From the NCBI GenBank assembly GCA_001792895.1, contig MARA01000007.1:868001-932000 (forward strand): a stretch of 64,000 bases of DNA, given 5' to 3'. This document shows, piece after piece, positions 12,175-23,302 of this stretch. Numbering within the stretch: the stretch's first letter is position 1; each line of letters begins with the position of its first letter. This stretch comes from Lentinus brumalis. Taxonomy: Eukaryota > Basidiomycota > Agaricomycetes > Polyporales > Polyporaceae. The position numbers and the translations under genes were made by a program. Under the pieces are notes generated by a model. It did not search any database. It was not told where the DNA came from and worked only from the letters and a program-made list of their open reading frames with translations.

Positions 12175-13676
12175 TCAAGGCGTGCTTCCGGTTGCTGAGC
12201 CAGCCTCGATGTCACCAGGCTGCTTGTGGTCGTATATCTCGAGGGACTGTCGGTCATTTGTGTGCGAAACAGAGACATTGATCGCCACAGGACGGAGCGG
12301 GTAGTCGTGGGATATTTCCTGATTGCGCACCCTGTCGGACACGCCCTGCATACCGGAGGAGTCGTTGAGTGTGTATCCGAGACCGACGCGGATGATAATC
12401 AGCGTGAACACAAGGCCCTAGAAGGGTCGCACGGAGCATGTCAGCGAGCAGGCTCTCGTTGCAGACGGAGAAGTGAGACTCACGATGAGCGGCTGCAGGG
12501 CGTCCAGGCAGACGTACTGCGCATTGGAGCCTGCGGCGTAAGTTCCGAGCAGGGATGCCAGTGCGGCGGAGTAGATCGCCGCAGACTGAATGAGGGTCTC
12601 GATGACATCCCACTGCGACGTTGCCGCCATACCCGCGCGATACTTGCGGACTTTGCGATTCGACCACATGATCCGTGCCGTAATGAAGACTGGACGCGAT
12701 CAGAAAGAGTTCGGAGTCAGCATGGGGACGGGGGCAGTCGAATACAATGCCGGAAAAGAAATGATTGACAGCGGCGGCCGCGACACGGGCATGGTGTGGT
12801 CAAGCCAATAGTGTGTAGGCAGCCGCAGTGCGGATACGGTGGGAACCCTCGACGGGTGGGCGACGAGAGAAAACTGAGTACTCACAGGTAGCCAGGACGT
12901 TCGTCGTAAGGGAGAGAACGAAGAACGAGGTGATCCATGGCTGGAGGTTGCTCTCGAAGATAGGCGTGGTGCCGTCGATGAGCGTGAACTCATAACAGGC
13001 GCCGTATCCGGCAACTATCGGGTTCCAAGTCATCAGTAGAAGAAGCTGAGGAGAGGGATAGAAGTAGAGTACGTACTCGCGGTGGCAAAGAGGAGACCGA
13101 TAGGCAAGATGATGATCCACCACGCCCGGTTCCATACGATCCAGAGGCGGTAAGACTGTCGATCATTGAGCGTTCTGAGCGTTCATGAAGGATGACAAGA
13201 CTTACAACGAAGGAGTCGCCGACCAGGGTCATGGTGATGAAGATGACGTTCTTGGCGATATGTGTAGGGTTGTTGAGCCTCAGGTAGAAGTTCAACGTCC
13301 CATCAGGCTTCCCTCCTTCGTTCACGAAGCCTACTACCGCTCGTTGGACATCCAAGATCAAGTGCTGCGCAGAGATCATCAACAAACGATCTCAAGGGTG
13401 CGCAGATGCAATAGGACTTACCGCGACAGAGAGCACGTACATGACCGTCGACGTCGCGAAGAGCATTTTGTTGAGGGAGGACCGGCTCCGGACTTTCTCC
13501 CTGTAGAGCAGAATCCATATCGCGATGGCGTACAGAACAGAGAACGCCCCGAAGATCAGCGACTCCAGGAAGAACGCGATGAGCTACAAGCTACGTCAGT
13601 ACGCCAAGGCCAAGACCTAGGACGAAAGACAGCTCACCTCAGCTCTGGGCAGGGGGAAAACCTCCTCGGCGGACAT
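12175..13676 (-). CDS. Seven-transmembrane protein, Agaricomycete family
   Basis: Seven exons (13676-13638, 13583-13422, 13364-13206, 13155-13077, 13014-12886, 12689-12484, 12417-12175) join in phase to 338 aa. Seven hydrophobic segments are visible, starting at LIAFFLESLIFGAFSVLYAI and ending at GLVFTLIIIRVGLGYTL, followed by a polar cytoplasmic-type tail of about 60 residues. Family-typical elements include HLILDVQR after TM2, the GDSFVSYRLWIVWNR segment, SLTTNVLAT and RIMWSNRK. Such proteins are abundant in mushrooms but have no established function; a receptor-like role is only a guess. The fifth intron is long for this locus (about 196 nt, 12885-12690). Confidence 0.87.
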
Positions 13677-16026
13677 CTTTGCAGGTCAAGACGACGGGAC
13701 CTGAAAGAGAGGGAGGCAGAATCTTAGCGCGGGGTCGGGTGCTCCTATCATGTTTTAAATATGAGGGCAACGACCTGCAACCGACCGCCTCGGGCATCCG
13801 TTGTGCAAGGCGAGATCTATGGGACGATGGTGAGGCGCCGCGGCTACTCTGGTCGCGGCCCAACACTCGCGCCCGCGGCTCCGCAGGATTCAATGCTACC
13901 GGCAAATTTGCACAGCGGCAACGCGCAGAGCTACCGCGTCAATGAATGGCTTCTCCTGATGGTCCTGCGGTCTCCTGATCCCGCAAGAGCCTTTGATAGA
14001 GACGCTGCTATCTGGCTGTGCAGAATCGCCACTTCAGTGCACACCGCGCTCTCTTCTCACACCCACGCCTAAATACGCCCCACAGGGACATGTACGGCAT
14101 ACTCCAGGCGATCAACGCGTATTCACCAAACGACAGAAAGCCGGTGACAGCGAGCGATGTGTTAGCCTCTTTCGCTCTGCCCCTGCAGCTGGAAAGAAGC
14201 CCAAAGATCCAGTCGGGCGCGTACTTTAGCGAGTGTGCCAACTAGACATGTCTTCATCGGGGATTACCGAGCTAGCGCGTTCGAGATGGCCACGTTCTGA
14301 GGGAAATCGCTTGTACAGCTTGATGGAGAGCTCGCGAATCGCATGTCTATGATATAGATGAGCTTCACGTACACTGGTCCGTGGATTTACCAGCAGGGAG
14401 ATACACGCAGTAGAGCGTGAGCTGGCAAGTTGGTCCCGCGCCTGGATGCAGTTATATGTGAAGCTGCGGGGGTGCCATGGTGGCACTACCGTGACTTTGA
14501 CAGTTCTGCATGTCCACGTTCTGATACGGCCAGAGGCCGAATTGGTCGAGCAATGCTTCGGGCTGTCGAAAAAGCGTGGAAACTCTGAGAACGACACGGA
14601 TACTATCAGACAATTAGACGTACCCGTGGCCAGCGTGAGCCGACTTCAGTCACCGATCAGAATCTGCTCGGAAGGCGAGATTCGTACCAAGTCAGTGCAG
14701 ACAATGTCAGCATCCGGGACGTCGTTATATTCAATAGTCACACATCCTATCAGCAAACAGCTCACTGATAGTATGGCGGACACACCTTTCATCGTGTTCA
14801 ATGCGTCTCGGGCTTCCCCGCAATTCGCGAAGCCATAGATTAGCCTCGTACCTGCACGTGCATGCCAGCTCACCGCAAGCTTAGATGCAGTGATAAGGAC
14901 GGGCTTCGAGAGGCGGGCTCGTGCAAGACGCGGTCAGGCCTCGTGGCTGATAGAGTGAGCGTCTTCAGTTCAGAAACCTGTCTTGTACTCCTCGTTGACG
15001 GTTCTGGGTGTATCGTGTCCGGGCATACGCCAGTGTCATGTACGTCCATGCCCAGCAGTCTACACAGATCCTACTGAATGGCGTCAATACCAAGTGGATC
15101 TCGGCGCCTGGTACAAGACGTGAGCATGGAACGCCTCGGTACTAAGTAACAGGCTGCACTTACTTACCTCACCTTCCAAGCCGAGCACGAGGGGAGGCGG
15201 TGTGACAGCGCGAAGGAGGGTACCCTGCCGATCGATGGATGCGGGTCCGAACGCTGTTGGAGCACGGAACACGTGTATACCTGACTGCTCGGCAACTGTG
15301 TGGCGAAAACCACAAAGACAGAACCAGTAATGCCCGACTGTTGCTTCCGTAAACCCGAACCTTTGGTTCGGCGGATTGTCCGATGTCCGAACGGCTTCAG
15401 CTCAGGAAGCTCGAGCTTCTTCCATATGTACAAGATCCGGAGAGCGTCCCGCTTATCTTCAGACTCGTGGCAAGTCCAGCAGGTCGCGTGCGAGCAGGGA
15501 TGTCACGTAACGTTACGACAAGACACTCTCCAGGAGCCACGGAGAGTCTATCTTCTCGTCTTCCCATACTCCCGTGCTTGGTGTGGCCTGGAAGGGTGGA
15601 GATACAAGGATGGATTCATACGATCGTGCGAAACGTTCGTTCATGAGCAACTTTCGCCCCACCTGCGGACACGACATTGGTGAGCACGGAGATCATTAGA
15701 CTGAAACACTCACAGCGCGTTCAAGGGCAACTTGGCATCGCGCGGGACGAGCTCCGCTGAGGGTTGCCGCCAAATTGCCGCTGTTCGCGACGTGTGCACC
15801 AATAGGACTGGGATCCGCTCGTCATTAGGGTAAGCTGCAGGTCTCGTGTCGTCTCATGACGGAGCCTTACCGCCACTACTGCAGCACCTTCGCACAGCGA
15901 CGTGCCGTATGGAACGATGCCACGACGCTTGCAGCTCTGAGGACGAACAGGCTTAAGGTCAGGTTCTCACTGCGATAAGTGTGTGCTTCGCGTCTCACGC
16001 GACGCGGAACAAGGTCTGAAAGGTAA
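13677..16026. other. Gene-free interval
   Basis: About 2.35 kb. Several overlapping short open frames on both strands, none with codon bias, motifs or joinable exons. A short hairpin (CCGAAC-CTTTG-GTTCGG, about 15355-15371) was the only structure noticed. The first few hundred bases probably hold the promoter of the minus-strand 7-TM gene. Confidence 0.45.
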
Positions 16027-16034
16027 TATATAAG
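16027..16034 (+). promoter_or_regulatory. TATA box of the amine oxidase gene
   Basis: TATATAAG lies about 92 bp before the start codon at 16126, a typical fungal TATA position. Confidence 0.55.
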
Positions 16035-16125
16035 TGCAAATGGGTAGGCTCCACAATGAGCTCCTCAAGTACTTACCTCCGGTCTTGAGCTGTGGCATCC
16101 TACTCGTTCGACTTGACTCCACTCC

Positions 16126-18189
16126 ATGGCACCCTCTTTGACGTCGGCCCTCTTGTGGCTGGCGACATATGGTCTCCTTTCCGCTCTCGCCTTCCCTATC
16201 GTCCCGGATGGGCAAAGTGTCCTCTCGTTCGGGCACGGGCGCAAGGACACGAAGGTCCTCATACTCGGCGGCGGTGTGGCGGGCATCATCGCCGCGCGGA
16301 CGCTACATGAACAAGGACTCGACGACTTCATCATTCTGGAAGCCCGGAGCGAGCTCGGAGGACGCATGATGAGCCGCTCCTTCGGCGTCGAGGGCAACCA
16401 GTGGCAGGTCGAGGTAGGTGCCAACTGGGTACAAGGTACGCAGACGGAGGACGGTCCTGCAAACCCCATCTGGGAGCTCGCCAAGAAACACAACGTGTCC
16501 CTCCACTCGAGCCACTACTTCGGAAGCGTCAGTAAGTGGTCCGATCCGCGGACATAGAGGCAGCATGGGGGCTTACGAGAGTTGCAGCAACCTATGACGA
16601 CTCGGGCCAGTCTGACTTTCAAGATGTCTTCCAACAATCGATTGACAACTTTCACAAGCTCACTGCGATTGCCGGTCAGTCAGCTTCCTCTGTGTCTACG
16701 CCCGAACAAGGGCAGCACTCACCCGAACGCAGGTGCGCGCGTACCAAAGCGTCTGGTCGACATGACCGCGCGGAGCGGATACGCGCTCTCCGGCTCTCGA
16801 CCGCGCTCGCGCTACGAGATGGCCGCCGAATACTACCAATTCGACTGGGAATTCGGCGCGACGCCCGAGGAGACATCATGGCTCGCTTCATCTTGGGTGC
16901 ATTCCCCTTCCACTCGCCAAACCCCCTGGCGAGGACTCGGCTCATTGACGCAGCGCGGCTGCAAGCCCGCGGTGCTGGTGACGTTGCGGTCTTTCCGGTA
17001 GAGGTTGGCGATTGACTTCGCACGTCCGCGCTGACACGGACCCTGGCAGGCGCATAACAACACGTTCCTAGAGTTCTCGCGAGAGAATTTGCTTTCGGTC
17101 GACCAGCGCGGCTTCAAGACGCTCATCCAGACCGAGGCGGCGGAGTTCCTGTCGAAGAAGCATGTCCGCCTCAATGCGACTGTGGGGACGGTGCAAACAT
17201 CGAAGAAGGGCGTGGTCGTGACGCTGGCGGATGGTGCGGAGATAACGGCAGACTACGCGCTGTGCACATTCAGCTTGGGTGTTCTTCAGCACGACGACGT
17301 GAGGTTCGTCCCGCCGCTGCCGGCCTGGAAGCAGGAGGCCGTCCACAGCATGTCCATGGTACGTGCATCAGGGCTCTGTCGCAGTCGCATGAGCAAGAGA
17401 AAGCTGACAGTGTTCATAAATAGGGTACGTACACGAAGATCTTCCTGCAATTCCCACAGAAGTTTTGGTTCGACACTGAGGTAGGCTGAGCGGGGCAGAA
17501 GATTTGCTCACCACATCAACGTGGACTCTGACTTCGCACGTCGCACGCAGATGGCGCTGTACGCAGATCATGAGCGCGGCAGGTATCCGGTGTGGCAAAC
17601 TCTCGACCATCCGGCATTCTTCCCGGGCTGCGGGATCCTCTTCGTCACTGTCACAGTAAGTCGCTCGGCGGATACCATTCGCTGGCATTAATGACTCACA
17701 TGCACGCATTCCACCTGCACAGGGCGACTTCTCCCGCCGAATCGAGTCGATGTCTGACACTGCTGTGAAAGAAGAGATCTTGTCCGTCCTGGGGAACATG
17801 TTCCCGCACGCCACTATCCCGGACCCGCTCGACTTCTACTTCCAGCGATGGTTTACTGATCCGCTCTTCCGCGGCTCGTACTCGAACTGGCCAGCAAACT
17901 TCTTGAGCGAGCACCAAGGTAACCTCCGTGCCAACGTCGACGAGCGACTTTGGTTCGCGGGCGAAGCGACAAGCAAGAAGTGGTTCGGTAAGTGCTGAGC
18001 TCTGCAATGTAACGTCTCGTTAGCATCGAGTGGATATCGCTGACGGGGCTTGCAGGATACTTGCATGGCGCATACACCGAGGGCGAGGACATTGGACTGA
18101 CACTCGCGGAGTGCATCAAGGGAGGCGGGTGCTTAGGCCTTGAACACGTCGAGCGCGTTCGGAACGCGCTGCCATACGACGTGGAGTGA
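16126..18189 (+). CDS. Secreted FAD-dependent polyamine/amine oxidase
   Basis: Eight exons (16126-16531, 16588-16674, 16733-16896, 17050-17358, 17424-17480, 17551-17655, 17723-17987, 18056-18189) give 508 aa, normal for polyamine oxidases. An N-terminal hydrophobic stretch ending near LSALA suggests secretion. The FAD site is complete: LILGGGVAG near residue 45, the acidic residue in ILEARSELGGRM, and the C-terminal WFAGEATSKKWFGYLHGAY. GANWVQG and the Lys in YTKIFLQFP fit the polyamine-oxidase subgroup. Expected reaction: oxidative deamination or cleavage of amines with release of hydrogen peroxide outside the cell or in vacuoles. The third intron is long (153 nt). It is convergent with the phosphatase gene, with 291 bp between stops. 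Substrate is inferred from family only. Confidence 0.93.
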
Positions 18190-18480
18190 AGAGCGTAGTC
18201 ATGAAGCGGTTGAAGCGAGTTCAGCTATGGCAAGTCAACATCATCGTCGTTCAATTTCGTCAGTTCCTATGAGTAGATAAGCCCAGTCAGCAGCGTATCC
18301 TCATCGACCACGGATATTTATGCCCACGCACCTGTACAACATGATACATCACCGTTGATATGCCTATCTTACCTTATGTACAGTCATCGACGGAGTTTGC
18401 GGTCTTGCGCGTTGTCACCGATTATCGTACATGTATACTAGAAGCATCTGTAACCTACAGCGGGAGAAAAGAAGTTACGT

Positions 18481-19783
18481 CTATACGAAATATGGCATAT
18501 TCCCCTGATCGTCCACTCCGTTAGCCTTTTCAACCTCGCGATCGACCCAAACAGTATGCTCACCATCTTCCGCGTCCTCTGCATGCCCTTGTCTCGCTCA
18601 TTCTCCGGAGCAGCGTCATACACCGTGAAGGTTCGCTCGCCATTGTCCCGTATAGTTAGTATTGACGCCATGTTCCCACAGCGATAGCAGTAGTTCGGCG
18701 CAGACCAGACCGTCACGAGCTGCTCGTCGAACATGTACTTGTATCCCTCTTGAACCAGTTGGTGTGCACGAGCTATAAGTTGCAGCGAGTTGACATGGTT
18801 GAACTAGATCGCCTGTCAGACATGGTGCGATACGGTCAATCTACAGCACGTACTTCTTGCGTCACGCTGCCTCCGAACAACCAGCCGGCACCACGCGGGC
18901 TGACTGCCCAATTCTCGATGTCGTCTGGGTCTGACCACATCAGGTCTACGCGCACGATCAGCCTACCATGCGCAGAGCAGGTGTGCACCGGTCACGTACC
19001 GCAGAATGCACCTTCATGAGGAATCTCCTGAGCTCTTGATAGCACGCGGATTTGGTCTAGTGTTCGAATGTCTGGTGACAGCCCGCCATGCACGCAAAGA
19101 GTCTCTCCGTCGATAATCTAGACAAGCGCATTAGGGGGCGTAGGTATATGCGCGCATGACGAACTTACTGCAGCAAGGTTGAGGTAGTCGAACACGCTAC
19201 AGCACGCTTTCCACACCTGTGCTGAGCCGTACTTCTGTTGACATTCGTCTGCCCTCCAACTTAACAAGAGTCCTAACACGACAAAATGGCCACAGACTTA
19301 CCATAGAACCCATACACCTGCGTAATCTGCCTACTCTCGTGGTTCCCCCGCAGTAGTGTGACCTTGTCGGGATACCTGGGAAAGGTCTCAATCACGGTCG
19401 TCTGCAGCAGGATGAGACGACCGACTTGGCCTTCAGGACCAACAACAGCGATACGGTCTCAAGACTGTAGTGCCCGCGGTCGACGAAGTCGCCCTGAAGC
19501 CCGTCTAAGCAGCCTTCGTGATTGACATTGAGGAATACATACGTGCCATGAAGATGTAGCTCGTCTCCGGCACCATGCCGCCTTTTCTCAGCAACTCCAG
19601 CAGGTCCCAAAACTGGCCGTGGATGTCGCCGCAGATGGTGACCGGACTCGATACCGGCTGGATATTCGATTCTTCGAGCAATATTGAACGTACTCGCTCA
19701 CAGAGAACCTTCATGTCGGCCTCGGGAAGATGTTGGCACTCCATGAGCAATGACAGCCATCGGTCGGGATCAAAACTGGCCAT
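18481..19783 (-). CDS. PP2A-family Ser/Thr phosphatase catalytic subunit (Ppg1/PP6 type)
   Basis: Eight exons (19783-19547, 19493-19426, 19375-19302, 19248-19169, 19117-19000, 18945-18854, 18803-18564, 18504-18481) give 310 aa, the standard PP2A-like length. Metal and catalytic motifs are all present: [38 protein letters not shown] and [12 protein letters not shown]. It is a cytoplasmic or nuclear Ser/Thr protein phosphatase acting with regulatory subunits. Within the family it looks closest to Ppg1/PP6; the exact orthologue is not certain. Two oddities: the first intron (19546-19494) starts with GC instead of GT, and the last residues are PYFV rather than the usual (D/P)YFL whose Leu is carboxymethylated. 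The gene is divergent from the alpha/beta-hydrolase at 20120 with a shared promoter. Confidence 0.93.
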
Positions 19784-20119
19784 CACGCTCAATACGCGTT
19801 CGGGTGGACGTGCGATCCGGGTGGACGATGAAGTGATGATAATTGTCGGATGAAATGAAGAAGAAACGGGGCTATGGCTCAAGATGTGGTAGAAGTTATG
19901 AGGATGTGGACGCAGGAGGCAGGAGAGGGCAGGAGCAAGCCGAGCTGGTCGTCGGGAGCGACGGCGCTGACGCCTTTCCTCACGACGCCCATGACCCTGC
20001 TCATCGTCCTTTGTGGCTCCTAGAACGTTCTCGGCGACTTCCTCGCTGCACTTGGGCGTATATATGGACAACTCCTGAAGCCGCGCTCTTTTTTCGACAC
20101 TTTTTCTTGAACGACAACG
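19784..20119. promoter_or_regulatory. Shared divergent promoter region
   Basis: These 336 bp separate the start codons of the phosphatase (-) and the alpha/beta-hydrolase (+). A TATA-like element (GTATATATGG, 20058-20067) lies about 55 bp before the plus-strand start. No equivalent TATA was identified for the phosphatase side. Confidence 0.55.
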
Positions 20120-21219
20120 ATGGCCTCCGAGAAAGAGATCACCCTGCGCGAGTCGTCCGACACGACGCCGAGGACGAAGACACCTCCCAGATCATCCGCG
20201 ATCCCCGTACCATTCGTGTACAACCCAAGCGATGATGGTACAGACGAGAACTTGCTCATCCTGCTGCACGGTCTCGGTGAGTGATCTCTCCACGATGTCG
20301 CATACAGTATGCTGATCGTCGAGTGCAGGCGACACCCAGATTCCTTTCGGCAAACTGGGGCGACAACTGCATCTACCTCAGACTGCCACGCTCGCTCTCC
20401 GCGCACCCGAATTGTAAGTTCTCTTCATTCATCTCTCCGCCCGACGTGAAGAGGCGCGACAGGCGAACAGTGTATGCGCCAGGTCCTACAATCGGAACAC
20501 AGTGCGCTCTGCAAGAGACTAGAGGTGTTCGCGTACGGCCGCTACTTCATGCCCGTCTAAATGGGTCCCTGGTCGTGTTGAATTCATCTGAAGTGCTCAC
20601 ACCGATGTATCAATCTAGGATTCCGTTCCTATACGAACAGGCGTTCCAGTGGTATACGTCCTTCGACCCTCTCGGCGAGCTGCTCGAGCATCCAAACCCG
20701 ACGCCTGCGCTCGAGTTGATGGACAAGGTCGTTGGGCACCTCATCAAGGACTGCGCATGGCCTCCACACCGCATCCATCTCTTTGGCTTCGCGCAAGGTG
20801 GAACTGTCGCGGCCGAGTTCGCGCTCAAGTACTGGCGGACCGAGCTCTCCCTCCAGCAGAAGTTTCTACCGTCTTCTGAGGACTCGGCGCCCCATGCCGT
20901 GACTGCCCCTCGCGCTCTCGGCTCCGTCGTAAGTGTGTCCGGCCCGCTGCTCTCGTACCCCACCCCTCCGAAGCCATGCCCGACCCCCGTCCTGATCTTC
21001 CACCGACCGCCGCCTGCGGAGAGCGCGCTGCCTTCTGGAGCCATTGCCTCATTCAAGAAGGGGTTTGCGAAGGTCGAGGAGGTGAAGATGAAGGGCGAAG
21101 GGATGCCGCGGTCGAAGGAGGAGTTCGCGCCCATCATGCGGTTCTGGAGCGAGCACCTCGGGCGCAGGCAGATGGAGGGCTTGTACGAAGTCATGAGTGG
21201 TATGGCCCCGCCTTCGTAA
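20120..21219 (+). CDS. Alpha/beta-hydrolase (phospholipase/carboxylesterase family) lacking the usual nucleophile
   Basis: Three exons (20120-20276, 20329-20413, 20619-21219) give 280 aa. The fold marks of the acyl-protein-thioesterase-like Abhydrolase_2 family are present: [10 protein letters not shown] near residue 45, [10 protein letters not shown], then [11 protein letters not shown] near residue 145. In active members the elbow reads GFSQGG; here the Ser is Ala. The region where the family has its Asp (after a LxxHG-like strand) reads IFHRPPP, and no GHG-type His motif is seen before the C-terminal FWSEHL. It may therefore be a non-catalytic or re-purposed member. Fungi do have a conserved subgroup with changed elbow, so this could be an ancestral state, not local decay. 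The second intron is 205 nt. Confidence 0.85.
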
Positions 21220-22133
21220 GATCGTGAGTCGTGTTGTATGATAGCTATCAATGAGCTGCGTCCTGACTCCGGCTGTTGCTGTTGTTGCTTGTGGGCGTAA
21301 TGGCCTTCTCCGCCGGATGACAGATGGATCCTTCGCAGAACAGTCGCAATATATGTGCAACTCCCGGGCACGCATATCGTCTGTGCACTGTTGACGTCGA
21401 CGTCCCAGCCAGCGCCGGCGAGCCCGCCTCCCTTCGACTCTGACCTCGACTCGTGCCAGCGCACGTGAAAAGGAGGGACCAGCTCGAGGAGAAGCAAAGC
21501 GACACCAGTGCCCACCCAACTTTGGCCCAACAACCCAATGCAGCCATCTGATCGTAACCTTGCCATGGAGATATATCGCTTCGTCCTGCATAGTCCACAT
21601 CTGAGCATTGGCGATATCGGAGGCATCAAACTCGTACGTTGCGTGCGAGCACAGCTTCAGAATGGTAGGGAACTTCAATGCAGGTCGCTGACCCGGTGCG
21701 GGGTTGTAGCTTGACTACTGCATGTTCATGGCGGCGTCCTGGACTGTGTCAGTGGGCACGCAGGTCATAAGTCGCTCTACAATACCCCCCTGCAGTCAAA
21801 TCCCCATCTCCGACCCTACGCGCTCCAATGAGCGAAGAACGGTGCCACGTTGTCTCTGACCCGAATGGGTCAGGCTATGTCGATGGTCTCTTTGATTTGA
21901 TCGCATGGGGACACTTCCAGATGACACGGAACAGCTCTCTTGTCATGATCTGCATGGAAGTGCAAGTGACGAACTGGAAGACTTAGACAGGTGCCGTCGT
22001 ATGAGTGAGTTGTACCGCCTCCGTTCTCCTCAACATCAGCTCATGAGCTGGGGCAGCGGTACAAATTCCCTCATCTCTTGTGTTACGACCTCATCGAACG
22101 GCATCACAAAGGCGTCCACACGTTTTCCTTTGA
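21220..22133. other. Unassigned interval, may hold 5' exons of the next gene
   Basis: About 0.9 kb with no complete gene recognised. A 52-codon frame begins at the ATG at 21828 and could be an upstream exon of the gene at 22134-22912, but no convincing junction was found. Confidence 0.35.
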
Positions 22134-22912
22134 CTCCGACCGCACCATGCTCGCGCCTCCAGCGTTCGCGAAGCCGCGATCACTCCTCCTCCCTCGTTGC
22201 CTGCCCCATTTCCCGGGGTGAAATGCGAGGGCATCACGAGTCTCCTCAGGATCCCGCGTAGCCACCCGGACGACCGCCCGCTGTTCCGCCATGATCCGTC
22301 ACCCTCGCTGTTGGCAATGTGCGTCGACTACGAACTCGCGCGCAACGGGCGGCGGATGTGGCTCCATACGCGCCTTGTCGTCCTCGTCTCCCTCTCGACC
22401 ATCCGCACATACCTCGCCCACAGGGAGAACATCCTGCGGCGTGCTCACGTCCTCCCTTGTGAGACGTGGGCTCCTACAGGCCCGCGGATCGTCTCAACAG
22501 AGAACGTGAAGCCGCTCCAATATTCTCTCACACTCAACGGGTCGCGCTGTGTGATCACCATTTTCATGAATCCACCGGTCGTCGTAAATCCGAACCTTGT
22601 CGACGCTCACCTCTGGGTGAGGCGGATTGGCCGCGGTGTGAAGCGTATCGAGCTGATACCGGAGATATGGCGGTTGACAGCACATAGTGACTGCCCTCGG
22701 GCCCTATCGGTTCTGGAAGAGCCGGGGGGACAAGACGGTGAATGCAGAGGGGAGGTTTCCTTGTCGGATGGAGTGGCCATTGGAAAGGTTGCCGGAAGGA
22801 GACGAATGGGCGTGTACTGGGCTGACGGACGAGGAGGTGCTTGTCGTGGTATGTCCCTTGATGTATCGGATACCGTGTTCGTCGGCTGACTCTGATCTGC
22901 CAGCGCAAATGA
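22134..22912 (+). CDS. F-box-family-like protein, 5' end unresolved
   Basis: Related at family level to the C-terminal part of the F-box pair at 32722-36842. The segment LPCETWAPTGPRIV corresponds to IPWPQWGPDGARLL of those proteins, and GLTDEEVLVV corresponds to LTHDGIVITV near their ends. Three exons fit: about 22134-22637, then 22681-22848 after a 43-nt intron (22638-22680), then 22904-22912 after a well-formed intron (22849-22903), ending RK-stop. The frame is closed upstream at about 22131, so earlier exons must exist if the gene is active; no F-box was located. It may be an intact gene with unresolved start or a 5'-truncated copy. Function is unknown beyond likely membership in this expanded mushroom family. 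Confidence 0.5.
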
Positions 22913-23255
22913 ACTGCATAGCTTGCGTGCACGAAGAATGTACCATGCTCGACCTCCGAGTGGCAGAGCGGAGTGCCGCATGCATGCGATGCCCGCCGCT
23001 GCAGCGTATGTTATGTGAAAGCATCTGCTGCTATTGAGTTTACTATAGCGTGAGTAAGTCGGCGTCGCATACTCACATATCGTGATTCGCTTTCGCGCTC
23101 TCGGCTAGACACTGCCACTTTGACTTGCATCTCTCTGCTTCCTGCCATTGCACGCGTTCCAACCCACCTTCGACCGCAGCTTAAACCAGTTGCGAAGGCG
23201 TCACGATCGCAGTCATTTGTTGACAGGGCGGTCCCGGAAAGCGCCACGGACAGCC

Positions 23256-23264
23256 GATATAAGG
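23256..23264 (+). promoter_or_regulatory. TATA box of the beta-lactamase-fold gene
   Basis: GATATAAGG lies about 40 bp before the start codon at 23303. Confidence 0.55.
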
Positions 23265-23302
23265 CCAGCTCTTGGTCGACCTCAGAGTCTCAGCGGCTCA
23301 CG

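Noticed and set aside
12226..12768. 180-codon plus-strand open frame
   Set aside because: Antisense shadow of the 7-TM gene exons.
20610..21629. 339-codon minus-strand open frame
   Set aside because: Lies opposite the alpha/beta-hydrolase exon, which has conserved motifs and good splice sites; no domain in the antisense frame.
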